Positions 56,401-64,000 of a stretch of 64,000 nucleotides of DNA are shown here, piece by piece. The notes under the pieces are model-generated. The model did no database searches and was not told where the DNA came from. It worked only from the letters and a program-made list of their open reading frames with translations. Source of the stretch: Mercenaria mercenaria (taxonomy: Eukaryota; Mollusca; Bivalvia; Venerida; Veneridae). The stretch lies in contig NC_069377.1 of the NCBI RefSeq assembly GCF_021730395.1, forward strand, positions 46,392,501 through 46,456,500, in the 5' to 3' direction. The position numbers and the translations under genes are program-made. The stretch's first letter is position 1. Each line of letters begins with the position of its first letter.

Positions 56401-59400
56401 GCTGTGGATTAAAATATCCGACTTTTTTTTTATTTTAGCCATGAGTTAAGGTAGCCAACTTTCGTGATTTTAGCCATGAGTTGAAGTAGCCGACTTTCTT
56501 GATAACCTTCATCATTTGTTCCTTCTCCCGTCTAAATTATTTGTTTTCATTATTTACGATTATTTGTTTGTGAAGCTGTATTTCAGTGAAAAGACGTGAA
56601 ATGTCTATTCTGGTCTCTTAAGAAAACTCAGTTCTTTTCTACCGAGACGAAACATACTCGGCACAGGTTCTTGCCGACTGCGCGTTAAAATCAATGCTGC
56701 AAAAACAAATAAAAATGGTTATCCACAATTTTCTACGCACTTGTTTCATTTTAAGGCATACATTTATCATAATCCTATAAGCAGAATGCAGTAATATTTT
56801 AGTGAATTGTATATGAAGTTATAGTTAAGCTACTTTTCAGTCATTCACTTAAATATTATTAGGGCAGTTTTAATGAAGGTGAAACTATTTTCTAATGCAA
56901 TAAGGCACAAAATGACGTACCCTCTATACCCCGATGATTGGCACCTGTTAACTTTTTGGAATACAAGCCTTCCTTTGGAGCAAAATGTGTGAGAAAATAG
57001 TCCGGCCGCGGCATTGCATTATACAATTAAGGGAGATAATTATGTGATTATTATTTATATAGGTTTTTCTGTTTTTCTTAATCCGTCTTTTTTTTCCTCT
57101 AATCGCAAGGAATAAAACTAAGACTGAATCTGGAGGTTGATGAATACATCAAGAATTATGCTTCCGGTTACGGCGTGCGCTTGGTGTTTCATGAGCCGGG
57201 AACCTTCGCAATGCCAGCGGAGGAAGGTCTTACACTCAGCCCAGGTCACGAGACCATGATAGGACTAAGAGTGGTAAGAACATTTATGTTATATAATAAC
57301 TTATATTGGCCAAATAGATATGGTGACGGGATCACGTTCATGGTTCGTATGACACTAGTATTCATTTTATTGAATGCATCTTAATATTTACAGTGTATTT
57401 TTCAAATCTCTTGCTTCAAAGTTATAAAACTCATTTTAGAGACCAATTTCTTGATGCAGTCTTACCAGTGCTCAGTTAAAGTTTGGAGACCAGTCTCTTG
57501 ATGTATTTATTGATGTAGAAGTTTACCATTGCTCAGTTAAAGTTTGGAGACCAGTCTCTTGATGCAGTCTTACCATTGCTCTGTTAAAGTCTGGAGACCA
57601 GTCTCTTGATGCGGTCTTACCATTGCTCAGCTAAAGTTTGGAGACCAGTCTCTTGATGCAGTATTACCATTGCTCAGTTAAAGTTTGAAGACCAGTCTCT
57701 TGATGCAGTCTTATCATTTCTCAAATAAAGTTTGGAGACCAGTCTCTTGATGCAGTCTTACCATTTCTCAGTTAAAGTTTGGAGACCAGACTCTTGATGT
57801 ATCTCTTGATGTAGTTTTACCACTGCTCAGTTAAAGTTTGGAGACCAGTATCTTGATGCAGTATTACCATTTCTCAGTTAAAGTTTGGAGACCAGACTCT
57901 TGATGTATCTCTTGATGTAGTTTTACCACTGCTCAGTTAAAGTTTGGAGACCAGTCTCTTGATGCAGTATTACCATTTCTCAGTTAAAGTTTGGAGACCA
58001 GACTCTTGATGTATCTCTTGATGTAGTTTTACCACTGCTCAGTTAAAGTTGGGAGACTAGTCTCTTGATGCAGTCTTGCCATTGCTCATTTAAAGGTTGG
58101 AGACAAGTCTCTTGATGCAGTCTTGCCATTGCTCAGATAAAGTTTGGAGACCAGTCCCTTTGATGCCGTCTTACTATTGCTCAGTTAAAGTTTGGAGACC
58201 AGTCTTTTGATGTAGTTTTACCATTTCTCAGTTAAAGTTTTGAGACCAGTCTCTTGATGCAGTATTACCATTTCTCAGTTAAAGTTTGGAGACCAGACTC
58301 TTGATGTATCTCTTGATGTAGTTTTACCACTGCTCAGTTAAAGTTTGGAGACCAGTCTCTTGATGCAGTCTTACCATTGCTCAGTTAAAGTTTGGAGACT
58401 AGTCTCTTGATTCAGTCTTGCCATTTTGCTCAGTTAAAGTTTGGAGACCAGGCTTTTGATGCAGTTTTACCATTGCTCAGTTAAAGTTTGGAGACAAGTC
58501 TCTTGATGCAGTCTTACCATTGCTCAGTTAAAGTTTTGAGACCAGACTCTTGATGTATCTATTGATGTAGAAGTTTACCATTGCTCAGTTAGGGTTCGGA
58601 GACCAGTCTCTTGATGCAGTCTTGCCATTGCTCAGTTAAAGTTTGGAGACCAGTCTCTTGATGCAGTCTTACCATTGCTCAGTTAAAGTTTGGAGACCAG
58701 TCTCTTGATGCAGTTTTACCATTTCTCAGTTAAAGTTTGGAGACCAGACTCTTGATGCAGTCTTACCATTGCTCAGTTAAAGTTTGGAGACCAGTTTCTT
58801 GATGCCGTCTTACCATTGCTCAGTTAAAGTTTGGAGACCAGTCTCTTGTGCGTTTTACCATTTCTAGTTAAAGTTGGAGACCAGTCTCTATAAAAGTTTA
58901 CCATTTTGCTCATTAAAAGTTTGGAGACCAGTCTCTTGATGCAGTTTTACCATTTCTTAGTTAAAGTTCGGAGACCAGTCTCTTGATGCAGTCTTACCAT
59001 TTTGCTCAGTTAAAGTTTGGAGACCAGTCTCTTGATGCAGTCTTACCATTGCTCAGTTAAAGTTTGGAGAGCAGACTAAAAACTGTGATATTTGACTGGC
59101 CGCGAAATGGTAAAGCCGCTGTCTGAGATTGGACTCCAAACTCAGAATTGTAACTTCTAAGTATGTCTACATTTAAGGTGAATATTACTAGACTACCTTA
59201 TCCTTTTGGCAACTGTACAGATGGGGAAGCATTTAGGCAACGGTACAATATATCCTACAGCGTAGCCGTAAGTATACTAGGAATGATACACTTAGTATGT
59301 ACTTCTAGTGTGTTGTAGACTTTGGTTAAATGCTTACATTTAAAGCAAAAAATGGTAGAAAATGTTATAGGTCAACCAAGTAAGTAAAATTCGCCCAAGA

Positions 59401-62400
59401 AGTATGGTCACCAAGAACATCTGATCATTATGTCACAAATTACTGACATTGCTAGGTAGTTGCTGTGTACTAGACAAAGAACAATGGTTCATTATTTTGC
59501 TTTTTATCATTGTACTTGTTGTATTATCCCAGGGGTATAGTTTTGGTGTCGGCCTTTCGTCTACTTGTCCGTCCACCCGAAGCATAACTTCTGACTTGAC
59601 TTGGAGTATTTAAATAATACATGGCAGAAATATTAACTCCTACAATAGTTAATATTTCTGCCATGTGTTATTTAAATTACCATTTTTAATATGTATTAAA
59701 ATCTTTCAAATCACTTCTGAGATACCTCTTCATGGACATGAAATGGAATAAAGACACTATATCTGTGAGATATCTATCTCACAGATATAGTGTCTTTATT
59801 CCATTTCATATATATCTATCTCGCAGATATAGTGTCTTTATTCCATTTCATATATATCTATCTCGCAGATATAGTGTATTTATTCCATTTCATATTTACC
59901 TATCTCGCAGATATAGTGTCTTTATTCCATTTCATATATATCTATCTCGCAGATATAGTGTATTTATTCCATTTCATATTTATCTATCTCGCAGATATAG
60001 TGTCTTTATTCCATTTCATATTTACCTATCTCGCAGATATAGTGTCTTTATTCCATTTCATATATATCTATCTCACAGATATAGTGTCTTTATTCCATTT
60101 CATATTTATCTATCTCACAGATATAGTGTCTTTATTCCATTTCATATATATCTATCTCACAGATATAGTTCTTTATTCCATTTCATATATATCTACCTCA
60201 CAGATATAGTGTCATTATTCCACTTCATGTCCGTGCAGAGGTATCTCAGAAGTGATTTGATGATTTTAATAAAACATATTAGAAATGGTAATTGCTATAG
60301 GGACATGCGGACATTAAAGTTTCAGATTAAGTGGTTGAAGGACACGATATTTATGCATGCGGTAAATTTTTAGCTCACCTGTCACATAGTGACAAGGTGA
60401 ACTTTTGTGATCACCCTTCGTCAGCCGTCCGTCATCAGTCCGTCCGTGCGTCCGTGCGTGCGTCAACAATTTCGTGTCTGCACGATAGTGGTTTCATTTA
60501 TGATTTTATTTTAACCAAACTTGCACACAACTTGTATCACCATAAGATCTCGGTTCTTTTCTTGAACTGGCTAGATCCCATTATGTGTTCCAGAGTTATG
60601 GCCCCTGAAAGGGCCAAAATTAGCTATTTTGACCTTGTCTGCACAACAGCAGCTTCATTTATGATTTGAATTTAATCAAACTTACACAAAACTTGTGTCA
60701 CCATAAGATCTTGGTTCCTTTCTTGAACCAGCCAGATCCCATTATGGGTTCCAGAGTTATGGCCCCTGAAAGGGCCAAAATTAGCTATTTTGACCTTGTC
60801 TGCACAATAGCAGCTTCATTTATGATTTGATTTTAACCAAATTTGCACACAACTTGTATCACCTCAAGATCTTGCTTCCTTTCTTGAACTGGCGAGATTC
60901 CATCATGGGTTCCAGAGTTATGGCCCCTTAAAGGTCCAAAATTGGCTATTTTGGCTTTTGCAGCCATATAGAGACTTCATTTATGGTTTTAATTTGATAC
61001 AAACTTCCAAAATATCTTCAACAACAATAAATCTTGGATTCAATGACAAATCAGATCCAATCGTAGGTTCCAGAGTTATTTTTATATCTGATTACCTCCC
61101 CTGATTGTAATCAAAATGGATTTATATCAGTAAGTACTTATAGGACTTATTTGAAATTTCATTATTGTTATTAGTTGGACTGAGACAATCAGGGTAACTA
61201 TGGACTGATTTCATGTCAAATAACCTCCCTTTATTTCAAATTAAAATGGGTATATTTCCATAACTAATGAAGATACTGATCAGAAATTTCATTTATGTCA
61301 ACAGATTTATTTGGCAGATCCTTCTTTTGTTCACTTACAATATTTTTTTTAAATTACTTCCCTTTTACGTTACTATAAATAGCTTATTTTTAGTAACTTT
61401 TTTATTATTGGCCGTAGGGAAAAACCGAGACCACTTTTCTGTGGTACAACATGGATGGTACCTCCAATTTTTAGGTGTATATGACATATCTATACCTTGT
61501 AAGATTTTTTTTTCTTTTTGGTTAAATTTCTTTCCTTTGTTGTTCCTGTCCTTTCGACATTTTTTCTGAGGACCTTCTTGTCCTCAAGTGCAATGATAAC
61601 AGGTGAGCGATATAGGGCCATCATGGCCCTCTTGTTCAAAACATGTTAGCTGTTGCAGGTAATAACTTGAGCAAGAAAAGAGAAATTTGGACCAAACTTT
61701 GATAGACAGAGAATGCGTTTTTCATGCCTAAAACCTTAATCACGTTCGGCAGGGAATACTTCTATGATGGGATCTTGAATGCGGATATATGGCATGCTTA
61801 ATGTATAAGTGAAAGGCGATATCCATGGATATCGCCTTTCACTTATACATTAAGCATGCCATATATCCGCATTCAAGATCCCATCGGAATAGTTTCTTTT
61901 CTGTCGCATCATTAAATGAGTATGTTATCTTAAAAAATATATCGTAGCAACATAGCATCCATTATACAATCATGCTCTGATGCATATTTCGGGTGCAGAC
62001 AATTAGATTACTTTTATCTCCACTTCTGGCAAAGTAATTTAAGGTAGCATGGTACACTTAGAATTTTGGCCCTCGTCAATATTTGCAATAATTAGAACTT
62101 CGTGATTTTGGATGTCTGTAAATTAATGTGAGAGATAATGATTGTTAATTCTTTAGAAAATTTAAACAGCTGATATGTAAAATTCTGATGTCAGTTGTAA
62201 AACTACTGCTGCAGCTTTGTATGAATCGATAGTCATCTGGCGCGGAATTCAAATCATAGAAGGTTTCATGTTTGTTAATTGATACTCGGAACATTGTGCT
62301 ATTTGTGAAAAACGAACGGCTAGGCCCCATTCCATTAATATCCTGTAATCAGTAGGACTATTAAATTGAGAAATGCAAAAATTGGATATTGTTTCTGTAA

Positions 62401-63395
62401 CGGGATCATTGCAGGCTGTTCAAAAAGTGCAAAATTGATGATTTTGGCATGTTATTTTTAATAGATGGAGTAAAACTTTTGTTTTGATAACTTTCTGTAT
62501 TCTTGTATGAGAGCCCTGATAGTTACATTCATGCCCTATTATACGAATTTGTTTATTATTCTATGATTAAATGTTCACTGTTGCCATGTATACGTCATGT
62601 ACCACGTGGGACTATGACCTTCTCCTTATAAGAAAATAAAACTTGTATACTGAAACTTGTAAAATCTTGATATCCTCTTAATATGAGCCGCGCCATGAGA
62701 AAACCAACATAGTGTGTTTGTGACCAGCATGGATCCAGACCAGCCTGCGCATCCACGCAGTCTTGTCAGGACCCATGCTCTCCGCTTTCAAAGCCTATTG
62801 CAATTAGAGAAACCGTTAACGAACAGCATGGATCCTGACCAGAATGCACGGATGCGCAGGCTGGTCTGGATCCATGCTGGTCGCAAACGCACTATGTTGG
62901 TTTTCTCATGGCGCGACTCAATTATGAAATTAAGGATATCATAAAATCACACATTTTATACAATTAATTAATTGCGTTTTTTCTGACTGGACATAGGCCT
63001 GTATGGAGTTTTGCCGCATAGAGATGACAGTTGAACAGTGTGACTGCGTTCCCTTTGATGCCCCGGATCTTCACTTCAGTAGGAACGGGGTCCACGTGTG
63101 TGACAATCTAAAGAAAACTGGTAATATTTTTCCTCATATACATAACGTGATAATTTCTTCTATTCTTTAAAACGAATTTGATTTAGATGCGTTTTCCATA
63201 GTTTAAAGTGTAATTTATATTTCTGTCCTGGAAGCAAAAACATTTTGTTTAGTACTTTCTTAATACTTGTGGATGGAAGACTTCTGTTTTACACACGTTT
63301 ACTTGTTTTTATTTAATTTTCACAGAAGACAAGTGTGCGGACAAAGTTAACTATAATTTCGAGCCTGGAAACTGTGATTGCATTAGTCCATGCAG
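53222..63395 (+). CDS. DEG/ENaC sodium channel gene C (exons 1-9, 3' part outside window)
   Basis: Third tandem paralogue, same orientation. Exons: 53222-53409, 53622-53769, about 54091-54530, 55253-55333, 56185-56279, 57110-57273, 59178-59267, 62997-63120, 63326-63395. The joined frame is open (1400 bases, ending two bases into a codon, as expected before exon 10). Exons 4-6 have exactly the lengths of A and B. TM1, HG motif, HPVQT, GYGVRLVFHEPGTFAMP, the thumb C-x3-C-x7-C-x-C and CDCISPC are all present. Exon 3 is replaced by a Ser/Thr/Pro-rich insert. Exons 10-13, including TM2, must lie beyond 64000. The gene looks functional as far as visible and is clearly older than the A/B split. Confidence 0.9.
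53622..53769 (+). CDS. Gene C exon 2: post-TM1 strand
   Basis: 148 bases after ATTTCTTTCAG, donor GTATGT. It encodes TFRSHPVQTAVSLEFSSHRF then PAVTFCNLNPVRSSQID, a textbook DEG/ENaC post-TM1 segment. Same length as gene B exon 2. Confidence 0.92.
54091..54530 (+). CDS. Gene C exon 3: Ser/Thr/Pro repeat insert (start uncertain)
   Basis: The end is firm: TCT AT before GTGAAT, in phase with exon 4. The start is not. A phase-0 AG at 54089-54090 fits the frame but lacks a pyrimidine tract, and the pyrimidine-rich TTTTTTCAACGGCTGCAAG at 54121 gives the wrong phase. The exon contains two to three tandem copies of a unit like SPVRDFTESTRQIASST, then N-glycosylation sites, an acidic stretch and RARWEENTKTFKTKFRNES, which aligns with the exon 3 ends of A and B. 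Confidence 0.7.
54541..54962 (-). repeat. tRNA-derived SINE, minus strand, in gene C intron 3
   Basis: On the minus strand the head reads GTGGGCCGGTGGCCTAGCGG (A box) and GGGGTTCGAATCCCGG (B box). The body has ACTTGAAATTTCTGAG and GTGTATCGGTGCTATACACC. The tail is AAAGGGCGCTATATAAATCT then ATAATGATAATGATGATAAT. It lies about ten bases from the exon 3 donor. Confidence 0.85.
55253..55333 (+). CDS. Gene C exon 4
   Basis: 81 bases after TTTCCCACAG, donor GTAAGT. It encodes TKRKRMGHQKQDFISRAAFA then NKQQNV. Length and phase as in A and B. Confidence 0.9.
55485..55646. mobile_element. MITE of the GAGCCGCGCCATGAG family (gene C intron 4)
   Basis: The right terminus GGTTTTCTCATGGTGCGGCT and interior GCATGGATCCTGACCAGACT match the family. 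The left terminus is diverged or lost. Confidence 0.65.
56185..56279 (+). CDS. Gene C exon 5
   Basis: 95 bases after TTTAAACAG, donor GTAAAA. It encodes EVFKEFTSSDYGNCFTVDSP then KYIATRTGPDH. The 3' end differs from A and B, and no minisatellite follows it. Confidence 0.9.
57110..57273 (+). CDS. Gene C exon 6: palm domain
   Basis: 164 bases after TCGCAAG, donor GTAAGA. It encodes GIKLRLNLEVDEYIKNYASG then YGVRLVFHEPGTFAMPAEEG and LTLSPGHETMIGLRV. Confidence 0.92.
57435..59075 (+). repeat. 47-bp minisatellite filling gene C intron 6
   Basis: About 34 tandem units of AGTTTGGAGACCAGTCTCTT, GATGCAGTCTTACCATTGCT, CAGTTAA. Each contains the near palindrome GAGACCAGTCTC. A longer variant with an added GATGTATCTCTTGATGTAG recurs several times, giving higher-order structure. 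Confidence 0.95.
59178..59267 (+). CDS. Gene C exon 7
   Basis: 90 bases after ACATTTAAG, donor GTAAGT. It encodes VNITRLPYPFGNCTDGEAFR then QRYNISYSVA, one codon shorter than gene A. It fixes the true donor of exon 7 in the A/B pair. Confidence 0.88.
59608..59677. repeat. 31-bp-arm hairpin
   Basis: Left arm 59608-59638 and right arm 59647-59677 pair at 30 of 31 positions around an 8-base loop (CCTACAAT). The core is CATGGCAGAAATATTAACT and its inverse. It abuts the foldback element that follows. Confidence 0.9.
59677..60293. mobile_element. Foldback element with amplified arm (42-bp array)
   Basis: The outer arms match inversely for about 95 bases (left ATTACCATTTTTAATATG ... AATCACTTCTGAGATACCTC; right CAGAGGTATCTCAGAAGTGA ... 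TATTAGAAATGGTAAT). The inner end of the right arm is repeated about ten times as a 42-base unit (TATCTATCTCGCAGATATAG, TGTCTTTATTCCATTTCATA plus two). 42 is a multiple of three, so the array is open in two + frames (up to 213 codons), but the repetition makes a protein unlikely. Confidence 0.85.
60372..61634 (+). mobile_element. Helentron-like non-autonomous element (AGCTCACCTG...CTCTTG), gene C intron 7
   Basis: Starts TT|AGCTCACCTGTCACATAG, followed by GTCCGTCCGTGCGTCCGTG. The interior has about four degenerate repeats of roughly 170 bases (GGTTCCAGAGTTATGGCCCC, AAAATTAGCTATTTTGACC). Near the end are the subterminal inverse CAGGTGAGCGATATA, the hairpin GGGCCATCATGGCCC, then TCTTG|TT. Appears complete at both ends. 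Confidence 0.75.
61766..61885. repeat. Perfect 120-bp palindrome without spacer
   Basis: Two 60-base arms pair at every position about the centre at 61825/61826 (ATATCCATGGATAT). The arm begins GATGGGATCTTGAATGCGGA. It lies in intron 7 of gene C. Confidence 0.95.
62560..62665 (+). repeat. Dispersed tail shared with 14311-14823
   Basis: AAATGTTCACT, ATGTACCACGTGGGACTATG, ACCTTCT and AATAAAACTTGTATAC match the end of the A-specific insert. The sequence left of it (62040-62560) is unassigned. Confidence 0.5.
62684..62920. mobile_element. MITE of the GAGCCGCGCCATGAG family (gene C intron 7)
   Basis: Well-kept inverted ends TGAGCCGCGCCATGAGAAAA and TTTTCTCATGGCGCGACTCA, with internal inverted GATCC-rich text. 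The interior is open in one frame by chance. Confidence 0.75.
62997..63120 (+). CDS. Gene C exon 8: Cys-rich thumb
   Basis: 124 bases after GACATAG, donor GTAATA. It encodes ACMEFCRIEMTVEQCDCVPF then DAPDLHFSRNGVHVCDNLKK. The cysteine spacing is as in A; it carries two more codons. Confidence 0.9.
63326..63395 (+). CDS. Gene C exon 9: CDCISPC
   Basis: 70 bases after TTTTCACAG, donor GTTAGA. It encodes EDKCADKVNYNFEPGNCDCI then SPCR, with phase 2 at the end as in A and B. Confidence 0.88.
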
Positions 63396-64000
63396 GTTAG
63401 AAAAACATTCAAGTATCAAGTATCTAGGTTACAAGTTGCACGGTGGGGAAACCACGTGACTAAATCGGATAACGTGCACGCAAAAGTGCTAAAAATAGGC
63501 CCGCTTCAGGTATGTATTTTCACTATAACTTTTTTGATCCGCAATTGTTTTAAACGAGATAACGTGCATAAACCCCGCAATAAAAAGCTCTTTCAGCGGA
63601 TATATGTAACTTGATGAAAGTCCCTCCCGTTTTTACGTAATCCTTGCCCAACCGATTCGAAAGATGAAAAATATATTGGTAACGAACACGTCTGTTCACA
63701 AGTTACCCACCTAGCACAGATTCTGCAGAGAATTTTCGCTGGAATGTAGGTTTAAAATAAAGCCGGTCATTGTCCAAAGGCCTGTACCAAATATTTAACA
63801 TGACTATTCAGGAATATTGAAGATATCGTAAGACAAAGGGTGCGGTAACGGACACGTTCCGGTTTTCAGGAGGTGACGTACACGTCATTTTTCCCCAGAG
63901 GGTAACATACACGTCAAAGACTATCATTCATGTAGAACATCTTTGTCTTTAAATGACTGAACTGTCATTATTTTGATATTGTTAAAAAAGATGCAGATGC
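63396..64000. other. Gene C intron 9, start
   Basis: No further exon is seen before the window ends. The motif GATAACGTGCA occurs twice (63459 and 63559), and GTACACGTCA-like text recurs near 63880-63920. Exon 10 should follow beyond 64000. Confidence 0.5.

Noticed and set aside
59732-60373. Open reading frame of 213 codons with YLSRRYSVFIPFHI-like repeats
   Set aside because: It is the translation of the 42-bp tandem array inside a foldback element; a second frame is equally open, and the unit length explains both.
62714-62944. Open frame with MDPDQ...-like text, also seen at 55421-55675 and 15426-15671
   Set aside because: All three are translations of the same MITE family, not genes.
1-64000. 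LTR retrotransposon, Polinton, endogenous virus, CRISPR array or rRNA genes
   Set aside because: No long direct terminal repeats, no polymerase/integrase/capsid-like frames, no regularly spaced short repeats with unique spacers, and no rRNA text were seen.

Overview
The window looks like animal nuclear DNA. It is AT-rich and intron-rich, with long stretches of mobile-element debris. The tRNA-headed SINEs, the non-autonomous Helitron-like repeats with CTCTTG ends and an expanded family of peptide/acid-gated-type DEG/ENaC channels suggest a bivalve mollusc, probably a clam. The organism is an inference from repeat style and gene family; no marker gene fixes it.

Layout. Three paralogous DEG/ENaC (amiloride-sensitive sodium channel family) genes lie head-to-tail on the + strand and share one 13-exon plan with the same intron phases. 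Gene A occupies 1569-13974 (exons 3-13; exons 1-2 are not in the window) and reads open throughout. Gene B occupies 27944-44844 (all 13 exons) and looks like a pseudogene: it has frame disruptions in exons 3, 7 and 11 and has lost the splice acceptor of exon 12. Gene C occupies 53222-63395 (exons 1-9, running off the right edge); it is a more diverged paralogue with an open frame. A and B come from a segmental duplication (about 985-16750 and about 29430-47435) that covers introns and 3' flank as well as exons.

Intergenic DNA. 16750-27940 and 47435-53220 hold no host gene that I can support. They contain SINEs, MITEs, Helentron-type repeats, foldback elements and a 3.6-kb terminal-inverted-repeat transposon (48871-52470) with a decayed Cys/His protein gene and a SINE nested in it with a 12-bp target duplication.

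Most notable signals. (1) The intron-5 minisatellite of A and B is built from the 3' end of exon 5 together with its splice donor, so the intron holds many copies of a GTATGT donor. (2) There is a perfect 120-bp palindrome with no spacer at 61766-61885. (3) A foldback element has one arm amplified into a 42-bp tandem array. (4) Because A and B are recent copies, each serves as the empty site for insertions in the other. This resolves target duplications or junctions for several elements (TTAA, TA, TT and a 14-bp duplication). No LTR element, virus copy, CRISPR array or rRNA gene was seen.
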